Positions 25,857 through 33,645 of a stretch of 33,645 nt of DNA are shown here, one piece after another. A program made the position numbers and the translations under genes. Each line of letters opens with the position of its first letter. Within the stretch, counting starts at the first letter, position 1. Source of the stretch: Clostridiales bacterium (lineage in GTDB: Bacteria > Bacillota > Clostridia > Lachnospirales > Lachnospiraceae). The stretch covers positions 1 through 33,645 of the forward strand of contig JAQXIP010000109.1 of the NCBI GenBank assembly GCA_029007845.1, read 5' to 3'. The notes beneath the pieces were generated by a model. That model saw only the letters and a list, made by a program, of their open reading frames with translations, did no database searches and was not told the DNA's origin.

Positions 25857-27263
25857 ATGTTTGTTGGAAGAACAAAAGAATTGAAATTTCTGGAAGATTA
25901 TTATAACAGTACAGAGAATGAAATGGTGGTAGTATACGGTCGCTCCGGAATTGGAAAAACGGAGCTTCTCAGATTGTTTTCCCAGGATAAAAACTGCTTC
26001 TATTATAAGGCAAGGGACTGCTCAGAACAGGAGCAGCTGGCAGGACTTCAGATGGAACTAAGAGAACGGTATTATGTAGAACGGCACGAGAATATTTACG
26101 GAGAAGAGGAAGTATCTGCTTATCACCAATTGTTTGATGAAGTTCTTACCACAAACGAGCTAACGACATCCGGAAATGGATCAAACCGGCTTGTTGTAAT
26201 TCTGGAAGAGTTTCAATTATGTGTGCGGCAAAGTGATTCTTTTCTTCCTGCCCTCATTCATCTTCTGACGCAGGAAGTGCGTCCTGTTATGCTGATTGTA
26301 ACCTGTTCTTCCGTGAACTGGGTTGAAAATGATATGGTTTCTGCTTTGGCAGAAGCTTCCACTTATATTTCGGCACTATTAAAAGTAAAAGAATTTTCTT
26401 TTATGGAGTTAAGTGCCTGTTTTCCAGATTATACAAGGGAAGACTGCATGATTGTCTATGGAATTCTTGGAGGAATTCCGCGGTATCTTCAGTATTGGGA
26501 TTCCAGGCGCAGTGTAAAGGAGAATATTATCCATTGTATTCTACATAAGGACAGCCGGTTATTTAACGAGGCACAAAGATATTTGAAAAGCGAACTGAGG
26601 GAATTGTCCCAATATAATACCATTCTTGCAGAACTTGCGAAAGGGAAACACAAATTAAACGAACTGTATGAAGCAACCGGTTTTAGCAGGGCAAAAATCA
26701 GTGTCTACCTGAAAAATCTGAACCAGCTTGAAGTGACAGAAAAGGCATTTTCTTTGGATCATCATAAAAAGGAAAATACGAAGAAAGGGCTGTACCAGAT
26801 CCGGGATCATTACATTCATTTCTGGTATCAGTTTGTTTTTCCGAATCAAAGTGACCTGGAACAGCACAGAGAAGAATGGGTCTATGAAAATAAGGTTAAG
26901 CCTTGTCTTGAGGAATACCTACATCCATATTATTCCCAGATGGTAACGCAGTATATGGAAATGCTGAATGAATATAAGAAGCTTCCGTTTTCTGTGTCAA
27001 TTCATGGGAAATGGTTTGGAAAAGAGGGAACGATTGATTATATAGGTGCAGATGAACAAAACCACCTGATTGCAGCAAAATGCAAATGGAGTTGTCAGCC
27101 TATGACACAGCGGGATTATGAGAATTTTTTGTTTCTGATGATGCAGATTGGAATGAATGCCGAATATTTTTATCTGTTTTCAAAGGCAGGATTCTCTGAG
27201 GATTTGCTGAAAAAAGTGGAAGATCAGGATCATGTGAAGCTTTTGAATCTGGATGACATGTAA
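25857..27263 (+). CDS. Arch_ATPase/DUF234-type ATPase
   Basis: The 468-residue protein has an N-terminal STAND/AAA-like ATPase of the Arch_ATPase type: FVGRTKELKFLE, Walker A GRSGIGKTELL (about 28-38), Walker B VVILEEFQ and the GGIPRYLQYW block. A winged helix (about 270-305) follows, and then a DUF234-type C-terminal domain resembling a PD-(D/E)XK nuclease (IRDHYIHFWYQFVFPN, then EGTIDYIGAD and AAKCKW). Family members usually have an acidic residue before the final Cys-Lys (as in GECKW); here it is Lys, so the nuclease centre looks damaged. AAGGGGG precedes the ATG. Its role is unknown; co-location with argS is probably incidental. Confidence 0.87.
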   Translation: MFVGRTKELKFLEDYYNSTENEMVVVYGRSGIGKTELLRLFSQDKNCFYYKARDCSEQEQLAGLQMELRERYYVERHENIYGEEEVSAYHQLFDEVLTTNELTTSGNGSNRLVVILEEFQLCVRQSDSFLPALIHLLTQEVRPVMLIVTCSSVNWVENDMVSALAEASTYISALLKVKEFSFMELSACFPDYTREDCMIVYGILGGIPRYLQYWDSRRSVKENIIHCILHKDSRLFNEAQRYLKSELRELSQYNTILAELAKGKHKLNELYEATGFSRAKISVYLKNLNQLEVTEKAFSLDHHKKENTKKGLYQIRDHYIHFWYQFVFPNQSDLEQHREEWVYENKVKPCLEEYLHPYYSQMVTQYMEMLNEYKKLPFSVSIHGKWFGKEGTIDYIGADEQNHLIAAKCKWSCQPMTQRDYENFLFLMMQIGMNAEYFYLFSKAGFSEDLLKKVEDQDHVKLLNLDDM

Positions 27264-27276
27264 TTCGTAAGTATCA

Positions 27277-27302
27277 TGGGGGCAGAATACGATTTGCCCC
27301 CA
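27277..27302. terminator. Short GC-rich hairpin between ATPase genes
   Basis: TGGGGGCA (27277-27284) and TGCCCCCA (27295-27302) form a perfect 8-bp stem with a 10-nt loop. No T tract follows, so it may be a weak terminator or an mRNA processing or stabilising structure between the DUF234-type and DUF815 genes. Confidence 0.45.
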
Positions 27303-27327
27303 ACATCATATGATAGAAAGAAGGCGA

Positions 27328-27351
27328 TTAGATGTTTCGTGAAACATCTAA
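27328..27351. repeat. 24-nt inverted repeat over the DUF815 start codon
   Basis: TTAGATGTTTC (27328-27338) and GAAACATCTAA (27341-27351) are perfect inverted arms around GT. The start codon (27332-27334) lies inside. The core TGTTTCGTGAAACA equals the bacterial parS consensus TGTTTCACGTGAAACA with two central bases missing. In RNA, a 9-bp stem with a 6-nt loop would hide the AUG. Confidence 0.7.
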
Positions 27352-28636
27352 ATTAGTGATTTACCGTAACTTGGAAAAGGATAATCTGCTGTTTCCTCTG
27401 GCAGATATTTGTGAGGAATTTGCATCAGGTCAGTATGAAAAAGAACAGCTGATTACAAAAATATATGTTCAGATACATAAACTGCTGGATGTGGCAACCC
27501 AGTATGGTTTTGATCAGAACCTGTGGCATAATTATCTGGCATATCTTCTGGCAACCTGTGAAAATCCATTTAGCATTACCTGTGAAAAAGAAGGTGCTCA
27601 GGATGGAACTGTGAATGAATTTGCCAAAAGTGATTTCCGGATATTTAAGAATCTGTTTGATTATGATTTTTCCAAGATGGAAGAGGAACTTGGAATTAAT
27701 TGTTTTTCCATTATTTTAAATTATCATTCCATTGAGAAAAAGGAACGTCGCTATAATAAAAATGTCAGTGAAAAGGTGCAGGCTCTAAGCCGGGCGATAG
27801 AAAATGCAAAAGATGAGAATGAAATCTTTGACATTGTGACTTCTTTTTATGAAAAGTACGGAGTTGGCAAGTTTGGACTAAATAAAGCATTCCGGGTTGT
27901 TCATGACAATGATGGAGTTTCGCTTGTGGCAGTGAATAATACAGATGATGTCCGGCTTTGCGATCTGGTTGGTTATGACTTGCAAAAGCAGAAGCTGATT
28001 GAAAACACCGAGGCGTTTGTACAAGGGAAAAAAGCAAACAACACGTTGTTATTCGGTGACAGCGGTACTGGAAAATCTACCAGTATTAAAGCAATTCTTA
28101 ATGAGTATTACGATCAGGGACTGCGCATGATTGAAATATATAAACATCAGTTCCAGGATCTTTCCACAGTGATTGCACAGATTAAAAACCGTAATTACCG
28201 TTTTATTATCTATATGGATGATTTGTCTTTTGAAGAGTTTGAGATTGAATATAAATATCTTAAGGCAGTGATTGAAGGCGGATTGGAAACCAGACCGGAT
28301 AACATATTAATCTATGCGACTTCCAACCGTCGTCATCTGATTAAAGAGACATGGAATGACAGAAGTGATGTGTCCAATGACAATGGTATGCATACCTCGG
28401 ATACGATGCAGGAAAAACTATCTTTGGTAAACCGGTTTGGCTGTACGATTTATTATGGAAAACCAAACCAAAAAGAATATTTCCACATCGTGGCAGAGCT
28501 GGCACAGAAACAAGGGATTGTTATGTCCGATGAAAAACTCCAGATGGAAGCAAATAAGTGGGAATTAAGTCATGGCGGTCTGTCCGGACGTACGGCACAA
28601 CAGTTCATTAATCATCTTGCCGGTATGCAGGAATAG
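27332..28636 (+). CDS. DUF815-type AAA ATPase
   Basis: The 434-residue protein has an N-terminal all-alpha region (about 1-200) and a C-terminal AAA ATPase of the DUF815 family. Walker A is [16 protein letters not shown], Walker B is [14 protein letters not shown], sensor 1 is [11 protein letters not shown], and a variable lid includes [20 protein letters not shown]. The C-terminus [16 protein letters not shown] serves as sensor 2. The function of DUF815 ATPases is not established. AGAAGG lies before the ATG, and the start codon sits in a 24-nt palindrome. It converges on ppk across a shared terminator. Confidence 0.92.
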   Translation: MFRETSKLVIYRNLEKDNLLFPLADICEEFASGQYEKEQLITKIYVQIHKLLDVATQYGFDQNLWHNYLAYLLATCENPFSITCEKEGAQDGTVNEFAKSDFRIFKNLFDYDFSKMEEELGINCFSIILNYHSIEKKERRYNKNVSEKVQALSRAIENAKDENEIFDIVTSFYEKYGVGKFGLNKAFRVVHDNDGVSLVAVNNTDDVRLCDLVGYDLQKQKLIENTEAFVQGKKANNTLLFGDSGTGKSTSIKAILNEYYDQGLRMIEIYKHQFQDLSTVIAQIKNRNYRFIIYMDDLSFEEFEIEYKYLKAVIEGGLETRPDNILIYATSNRRHLIKETWNDRSDVSNDNGMHTSDTMQEKLSLVNRFGCTIYYGKPNQKEYFHIVAELAQKQGIVMSDEKLQMEANKWELSHGGLSGRTAQQFINHLAGMQE

Positions 28637-28650
28637 AAATAATAAAGAAA

Positions 28651-28699
28651 AAAAGACAGAGAATCCTTTTTTTGCCTGGTTCTCTGTCTTTTCTTTTTT
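28651..28699. terminator. Bidirectional terminator between DUF815 and ppk1 genes
   Basis: AAAAGACAGAGAA (28651-28663) and TTCTCTGTCTTTT (28680-28692) pair perfectly over 13 bp. The stem is followed by CTTTTTT on the plus strand and by a T-rich tract on the minus strand. It serves both convergent genes. Confidence 0.92.
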
Positions 28700-30860
28700 A
28701 CTCGTTTTCCTCCGGATTAGTCATCGGCTGAAAAGTCCTCTGGTTTTGTTTGAAATCCTTTTTTACTGCTTTGGCTGCCTTAGCATCCTTGATTGCTTTC
28801 TGGCAGAAATAATCCTGGGCGCACAAGATTGGTTTTCCACGTCGGTCTACTTTTTCGTAAGAGCCGTCTTGTTTCAGAATATGTGCTTTGACTGTATCAG
28901 CAAGCTGAATCTCTAAAATCTGGATGGCTTCTTTTTTTAGCTGCTCATCTTCAATCGGAAAGAGAATTTCAACCCGTTTATCCAGATTTCGCGGCATCCA
29001 GTCCGCACTTCCCATGTATACTTCTTCAAATTTATCATTGAGAAAATAGAAGATGCGGGCGTGTTCAAGAAAGTTACCGACGATGGAACGGACGGTAATG
29101 TTGTCACTGACACCTTCAATTCCCGGTTTCAGACAGCAGATTCCACGGACAATCAGATCGATTTTTACGCCGGCCTGGGATGCCTCATACAGCGCCATAA
29201 TGATTTTCTGGTCACAAAGAGAGTTCATTTTGGCGATAATGCGGGCTTCTTTTCCTTTCCGTGCATGGTCTGCTTCCCGGTTAATCAAATATAAAAACTT
29301 GTCACGGAGCCAGAATGGGGCAACACTTAATTTATTCCAGGATTCTGGCTCCGAATAGCCGGAAAGCATGTTAAAGACGGCGGTGGCATCTTCCCCGATT
29401 TTGGTTGAGCAGGTTAACAGACCGGTATCGGTATATAATTTTGCAGTAGAATCATTATAATTTCCTGTACCAAGGTGTACATAACGGCGGATGCCGTCTT
29501 CTTCCTGACGCACTACCAGAGTGATTTTGCTATGGGTTTTTAACCCTTTTAGACCATATATTACATGACATCCGGCTTTTTCCAGTTTTTTTGCCCAGAT
29601 AATATTATTCTCCTCATCAAAACGGGCTTTTAATTCGACCAGAACTGATACCTGTTTTCCGTTTTCCGCAGCCAGGGCAAGGGATGCGATGATCGGAGAG
29701 TTACTGCTGACACGGTATAACGTCTGTTTGATTGCCAGTACATTCGGATCGGTGGCAGCCTGCCGGACAAAGTCTACAACGGGATCAAAGGTCTGGTAAG
29801 GGTGGTGCAGGAGAATATCTCCTCTTTTGATCTGACTGAATAAATCTTCTTCCTGACTAAGCCCTTTTACAGGCTGGGAATGGTAGGAAGGTGCTTTCAG
29901 ATGATCGTAGCCATCCAGAGAGTACATTTTCATCAAAAACGTAAGATCCAAAGGCCCCCGGATGGAGAAAATATAATCATCATTGATATCTAATGCAACC
30001 TTCAGCATGCGCTGCAGGCGTTCATCTTTATCAGTTTCGATTTCGAGACGGATTGCTTCTCCCCACTGTCTGCGCTTGATTTGTTTTTCAATCTCTACTA
30101 AAAGATCTGCTGCCTCGTCTTCGTCAATGGACAAATCTGCATTCCGCATAATACGGTATGGGGTAGCATCAATTACTTTATGATTTAAGAAAAGCTTCTG
30201 GATGTTTCGCTCAATGATCTGCTCAAGCAGGATGTAGGAACGGACTTCTTTTTCTTCAGAAGGAATCTCGATAATACGCGGAAGCACATCCGGAACCTGT
30301 ACGGTGGCAAAATCAAAAACCGATGCATCGCTGTGGTCGAGAAGCAGTGCAGCAATATTTAAGGTTTTATTGCGAATCAGAGGAAATGGTCTGGAAGAAT
30401 CAACTGCCATAGGGGTTAACACTGGGTATACATTTTTTTTGAAATAATGATCCACAAAATGTGCCTGTTCCTTTGAAAGATCTTCGTGTTTCAGAATCAG
30501 ATGAATCTTGTTCTGCTTCAGCAGGGGAAGAAAGGAACGGTTTAATGTATTGTATTGGGCAGTAACTAATTCATGAGTCTGCTTACTGATGGCTGAAAGC
30601 TGCTGTTTCGGTGTCATGCCGGAGATATCCGGTTTGTCATAATCTGCATTTACCATATCCTTTAAAGAGGCAACCCGGATCATGAAAAATTCATCCAGAT
30701 TAGAAGCAGTAATGCTTAGGAATTTCATCCGTTCAAACAGAGGAAGAGTCTTATCCTTTGCTTCTTTTAGAACACGATAATTAAATTCCAGCCAGCTTAG
30801 TTCGCGGTTGGTGTAGTATTGTGGATTGTCAAGCGCTAATTTATTCTGTTTTTTCCCCAT
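28698..30860 (-). CDS. ppk1: Polyphosphate kinase 1
   Basis: The 720-residue enzyme reversibly transfers the ATP gamma phosphate to polyphosphate. It has the N-terminal start YTNRELSWLEFNYRVL, then the head domain, then two phospholipase-D-like catalytic domains. KTHSKITLVV carries the likely autophosphorylated histidine, and YVHLGTGNYNDSTAKLYTD carries the second. ADWMPRNLDKRVEILFPI is near the C-terminus. The ATG lies 4 nt downstream of the ppx stop, with AAGGGAG inside the end of ppx, so the two are translationally close. A Lys/Ala-rich tail ends the protein. Confidence 0.96.
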   Translation of the reverse strand: MGKKQNKLALDNPQYYTNRELSWLEFNYRVLKEAKDKTLPLFERMKFLSITASNLDEFFMIRVASLKDMVNADYDKPDISGMTPKQQLSAISKQTHELVTAQYNTLNRSFLPLLKQNKIHLILKHEDLSKEQAHFVDHYFKKNVYPVLTPMAVDSSRPFPLIRNKTLNIAALLLDHSDASVFDFATVQVPDVLPRIIEIPSEEKEVRSYILLEQIIERNIQKLFLNHKVIDATPYRIMRNADLSIDEDEAADLLVEIEKQIKRRQWGEAIRLEIETDKDERLQRMLKVALDINDDYIFSIRGPLDLTFLMKMYSLDGYDHLKAPSYHSQPVKGLSQEEDLFSQIKRGDILLHHPYQTFDPVVDFVRQAATDPNVLAIKQTLYRVSSNSPIIASLALAAENGKQVSVLVELKARFDEENNIIWAKKLEKAGCHVIYGLKGLKTHSKITLVVRQEEDGIRRYVHLGTGNYNDSTAKLYTDTGLLTCSTKIGEDATAVFNMLSGYSEPESWNKLSVAPFWLRDKFLYLINREADHARKGKEARIIAKMNSLCDQKIIMALYEASQAGVKIDLIVRGICCLKPGIEGVSDNITVRSIVGNFLEHARIFYFLNDKFEEVYMGSADWMPRNLDKRVEILFPIEDEQLKKEAIQILEIQLADTVKAHILKQDGSYEKVDRRGKPILCAQDYFCQKAIKDAKAAKAVKKDFKQNQRTFQPMTNPEENE

Positions 30861-30864
30861 TGGT

Positions 30865-32418
30865 TTATTTCTCCCTTCTTTTTGTTAAAACAAGCTGTAT
30901 GCCGAATACATTCTCAAAAAAAGCTGCTGGTTTGCATAACAAGCCTTTTTCTAATGTAATATCTTCTAGTGTATTGGCCCGGATGGTAAGAAGCCGGTCT
31001 TTTAATATCATAGATACATCTGATATTTTCTGGCGGTGGCTTTTATCTAGGATGTTTGCAACCGACATAATGGCAATCAGTTTTGAGAGCTTGATATATG
31101 TTTCCTGGGACAGACCATGAATATCATGGTTATATTTTGGAAAGGATGCATAATCATACCGGGTAATATTTGCCACGATTTCCCGTTCTGCATGGGACAG
31201 GCCAATAATTTCAGTAGATAATACAATGTGGTAGGAATTATCAGCTACCGCATTCATATTTACAAATTCACCACAATTATGTAGTATGACGGCAATTTGC
31301 AAAAGCAGCCGTTCCCGATTCCCCAGCCCGTGATATTTCCGAATGGAATCAAACAGCTCTAATGCCAGGTATTCTACATTTTTTGAATGGTTGGTGTTAC
31401 AGCAGTATCTGAGTGCAATATTTCTGGAAGCAGAAACGATGTCTTCTGTAAAACGATGCTTTGGAAGGAGTTTTTCTTTGCGCTCCGCAAATTCTTCTAC
31501 GATGCCGTCACACAGCGTAACACCGGAAAACCACATGTTTTTTGCATTGCTGGCTTTAAAAACCAGACGGTAGATGAGTGCCGTCGGCAGAAGCAAAGAT
31601 ACCTGCTCTTTGGAAAGTCCCAGTTCTTCGCATAGTTCGCTTTGCTTTGCATTGGATATATGCTGGAATATTTTCTCAAACCTTGACTGAGAGATAGATT
31701 CAGGAAAACTGTCATTTTCTTTTACCTCACTTGGTTTCAGGTAATAGGAAAGACCGTGCAGCCGTTCTCCGATGCAGATAATATTATCAATCTTACGGTT
31801 TTCCAGATAAAAGTGGCGGAACGTCTCGATGTCATTATAGATATATTCTTTTATTACGCCTTGAAAATCTTCTGTCTGGTCTTCCATGGAAGAGAGAAGG
31901 TCGCGGATCCGAATGGAGCCAAGGCGGATATTCTGTGTCGCAATTAAATAAGAGTGGTCAAATAGCGTAAGCTGGATGCTGCCAGAGCCAATATCTACAA
32001 TGACAGCTCCTTTTTCAATCAGACGGGCGAAAGAATCTTCTTTTAAGGAGAGTGCGCGGCAGCTTAAAAAACGCTGCTCTGAATTGCTGACGATCTTAAC
32101 TTTAATGCCAGTCTCAAGTTTAATCTGGTCTAGAAGTAAAATATTATTGGATGCTTCACGAATTGCACTGGTCGCATAGGCCGTGTATTCTGTTGCTTTA
32201 TATTCTTTCATTTTTTTCTGAAAATCGTTAAGGATCTGGCATACTTCATGTATAGTCTGATGGCTGATTTTTCCATAACGGTAAGACTCCGAACCGAGTT
32301 CAATGGTATGCCGGATACAGTCCAGTTCATGAATGCCGTCCTTTTTGGATACCTGATATATTTTCATGGTTAATTCGTTAGAACCAACATCAATTGCAGC
32401 AAATGTACTGTATGCCAT
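30865..32418 (-). CDS. ppx: Ppx/GppA family exopolyphosphatase
   Basis: The 517-residue protein has the ASKHA (actin-like) ATPase fold of Ppx/GppA enzymes: FAAIDVGSNELTMKIY at the N-terminus, YATSAIREASN, then the second phosphate motif IVDIGSGSIQLTLF. A C-terminal HD-like helical domain follows, with LLLQIAVILHNCGEFVNM. It degrades polyphosphate or pppGpp; pairing with ppk1 favours polyphosphate. The ATG at 32418 lies 8 nt after AAGGAG; the in-frame GTG at 32427 is too near that site. It is the first gene of the ppx-ppk1 unit. Confidence 0.92.
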   Translation of the reverse strand: MAYSTFAAIDVGSNELTMKIYQVSKKDGIHELDCIRHTIELGSESYRYGKISHQTIHEVCQILNDFQKKMKEYKATEYTAYATSAIREASNNILLLDQIKLETGIKVKIVSNSEQRFLSCRALSLKEDSFARLIEKGAVIVDIGSGSIQLTLFDHSYLIATQNIRLGSIRIRDLLSSMEDQTEDFQGVIKEYIYNDIETFRHFYLENRKIDNIICIGERLHGLSYYLKPSEVKENDSFPESISQSRFEKIFQHISNAKQSELCEELGLSKEQVSLLLPTALIYRLVFKASNAKNMWFSGVTLCDGIVEEFAERKEKLLPKHRFTEDIVSASRNIALRYCCNTNHSKNVEYLALELFDSIRKYHGLGNRERLLLQIAVILHNCGEFVNMNAVADNSYHIVLSTEIIGLSHAEREIVANITRYDYASFPKYNHDIHGLSQETYIKLSKLIAIMSVANILDKSHRQKISDVSMILKDRLLTIRANTLEDITLEKGLLCKPAAFFENVFGIQLVLTKRREK

Positions 32419-32456
32419 AAAAAACACTCCTTACTATAATCAAAATTTTCCGCTCT

Positions 32457-32465
32457 ATTATAACA
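32457..32465 (-). promoter_or_regulatory. Extended -10 promoter of ppx-ppk1
   Basis: On the minus strand TGTTATAAT gives a TG element plus a perfect TATAAT (-10 at 32457-32462), about 40 nt before the ppx ATG. No clear -35 box is seen, as is usual for extended -10 promoters. Confidence 0.5.
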
Positions 32466-32536
32466 AGTATAACTCATTTTCGGGAAAAACTCTAGTCTCT
32501 TGAAGAAAAGAACAGCCATGGATCGTCAAATTTTTT

Positions 32537-32564
32537 TTGCAAAAAAAGAAAAATATGATAGAAT
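32537..32564 (+). promoter_or_regulatory. Promoter of queA
   Basis: TTGCAA (32537-32542) and TAGAAT (32559-32564) are 16 nt apart, with a TG one base before the -10 box. The queA ATG is about 70 nt downstream. The region is divergent from the ppx promoter. Confidence 0.5.
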
Positions 32565-32631
32565 GAAGAGACTTAAAGATACGAGAGAGCAATTTGAGAA
32601 AGCAAAGGTAGGAAAGTGAGAGAATGATACA

Positions 32632-33645
32632 ATGAAAACATCTGATTTTTATTATGAACTGCCGCAAGAACTGATTGCACAAGATCCCATTGAAAACCGG
32701 GACTCTTCCAGACTGCTTGTTTTAGATAAACAGACTGGAGAATGGAAACATGAAATCTTTCATAATATTCTGAGTTATTTAAAACCTGGTGACTGTCTGA
32801 TCAGGAATAACACAAAAGTGATTCCAGCCCGGTTATATGGAGAAAGAGAAGAAACCGGGGGAAAGGTAGAGATTCTTTTATTAAAAAGAAGAGAGAACGA
32901 TGTGTGGGAGACATTGGTAAAACCGGGTAAAAAGGCTCGTCCCGGCACCAAGCTGGTGTTTGGAAATGGATTGCTCCATGCCACAGTTCTTGACGTGGTA
33001 GAAGAGGGAAACCGCCTGATTCAGTTTTCCTATGAAGGAATCTTTGAAGAAATACTGGATAAGCTTGGTCAGATGCCGCTGCCTCCTTATATTACGCATG
33101 AACTGAAGGATAAAAACCGATATCAGACGGTATATGCAAAATATGAGGGGTCTGCTGCTGCACCTACGGCGGGACTTCATTTTACGAATGAATTGCTGGA
33201 TCGAATTGAAAAGAACGGAGTAATCATTGCCAATGTTACCCTTCATGTTGGGCTTGGAACGTTTCGTCCTGTGAAGGTTGAGGATGTGACAAAGCATCAT
33301 ATGCATTCTGAATATTATGAGATTCTCCCAGAGGAGGCAGAGAAGATAAATCAGGCGAAACAGAATGGAGGCCGGATTATCTGTGTAGGAACGACAAGCT
33401 GCAGGACGATTGAATCCGCTGCGGACGAAAATGGTATCGTTCATCCGGGACATGGAAATACAGAAATTTTTATCTATCCGGGATATCAGTTTAAGGTACT
33501 TGACTGCCTCATTACGAATTTTCATCTTCCGGAGTCTACGCTGTTAATGCTTGTATCAGCCCTGGCAGGAAAAGACCATATTATGAAGGCTTATGAAGAA
33601 GCAGTTAAGGAGCGGTATCGGTTCTTTAGTTTTGGGGATGCTATG
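32632..33645 (+). CDS. queA: QueA: SAM:tRNA ribosyltransferase-isomerase (3' end cut by window)
   Basis: An open frame of 338 codons runs from the ATG at 32632 to the window edge without a stop. It encodes QueA, which transfers and isomerises the ribosyl part of S-adenosylmethionine onto 7-aminomethyl-7-deazaguanine in tRNA to make epoxyqueuosine. Signatures are the start [74 protein letters not shown], and [18 protein letters not shown]. It ends at FFSFGDAM, where the family usually has only two to four more residues. A GGAAAG tract (about 32611-32616) is the likely ribosome binding site. Confidence 0.95.
   Translation, partial: MKTSDFYYELPQELIAQDPIENRDSSRLLVLDKQTGEWKHEIFHNILSYLKPGDCLIRNNTKVIPARLYGEREETGGKVEILLLKRRENDVWETLVKPGKKARPGTKLVFGNGLLHATVLDVVEEGNRLIQFSYEGIFEEILDKLGQMPLPPYITHELKDKNRYQTVYAKYEGSAAAPTAGLHFTNELLDRIEKNGVIIANVTLHVGLGTFRPVKVEDVTKHHMHSEYYEILPEEAEKINQAKQNGGRIICVGTTSCRTIESAADENGIVHPGHGNTEIFIYPGYQFKVLDCLITNFHLPESTLLMLVSALAGKDHIMKAYEEAVKERYRFFSFGDAM

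Noticed and set aside
25411-25875. Minus-strand open frame of 154 codons
   Set aside because: It is antisense to the end of argS and lacks a ribosome binding site.
32881-33525. Minus-strand open frame of 214 codons
   Set aside because: It is fully antisense to queA, which is a clear, well-conserved protein family; the composition is not protein-like.

Overview
The window looks like a chromosomal segment of a Gram-positive, low-to-mid GC anaerobic Clostridia species, most likely a gut Lachnospiraceae. The grounds are strong AGGAGG-type ribosome binding sites, several TTG/GTG starts, a Lachnospiraceae-type NADP glutamate dehydrogenase, the PadR/HAAS/DUF4097 operon, DUF3877 and DUF4321 family proteins, and a diverged ArgS. 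The family assignment is inferred from protein recall, not from a search. No phage genes, transposases, CRISPR arrays or rRNA genes are visible; one tRNA gene is present.

Layout. 1-480: gene-free, with a very long hairpin repeat (192-410) and a promoter. 505-6933 (+): a tight run of rhodanese-TtcA tRNA thiolase, SEL1-repeat protein, TrkA, TrkH, a GreA/GreB-like factor and a DUF3877 protein, closed by a long hairpin. 7128-8892 (+): PadR regulator, HAAS/DUF1700 membrane protein and DUF4097 protein, joined by ATGA overlaps. 8925-11431 (+): a near-consensus promoter, a possible 18-residue Cys-rich peptide, a MutS-like ATPase without the mismatch-recognition domain, and a lipoprotein. 11496-13504 (+): another near-consensus promoter driving a stand-alone, degenerate relative of the F1-ATPase alpha subunit followed by a MYG1-family hydrolase.

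13501-15579 (-): a KdpDE-like two-component pair whose stop overlaps the MYG1 stop. 15679-15719: a short relative of the repeat at 192-410. 15787-15860: tRNA-Pro(CGG). 15897-18013 (+): a DUF4321 membrane protein and a membrane-anchored glycerophosphodiester phosphodiesterase. 18236-19570 (+): gdhA with a long leader and a clear terminator. 20017-21684 (+): an unrecognised membrane-anchored protein. 21702-23816 (-): an SDR oxidoreductase, a single-domain CheY and a two-domain protein with a putative CheX-like half. 24067-28636 (+): argS, an ATPase of the Arch_ATPase/DUF234 type, and a DUF815 AAA ATPase. 28698-32418 (-): ppx-ppk1 polyphosphate module. 32632-end (+): queA, cut by the window edge a few codons before its expected stop.

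Themes are potassium uptake (TrkAH, plus a Kdp-like sensor pair without kdpFABC nearby), tRNA modification and charging (TtcA-like, QueA, ArgS, tRNA-Pro), and polyphosphate turnover. The most unusual item is the F1-alpha-like protein at 11656-12606. It keeps the P-loop and the C-terminal helical domain but has lost the N-terminal barrel and the SVSR segment, and it sits far from any ATP synthase gene.
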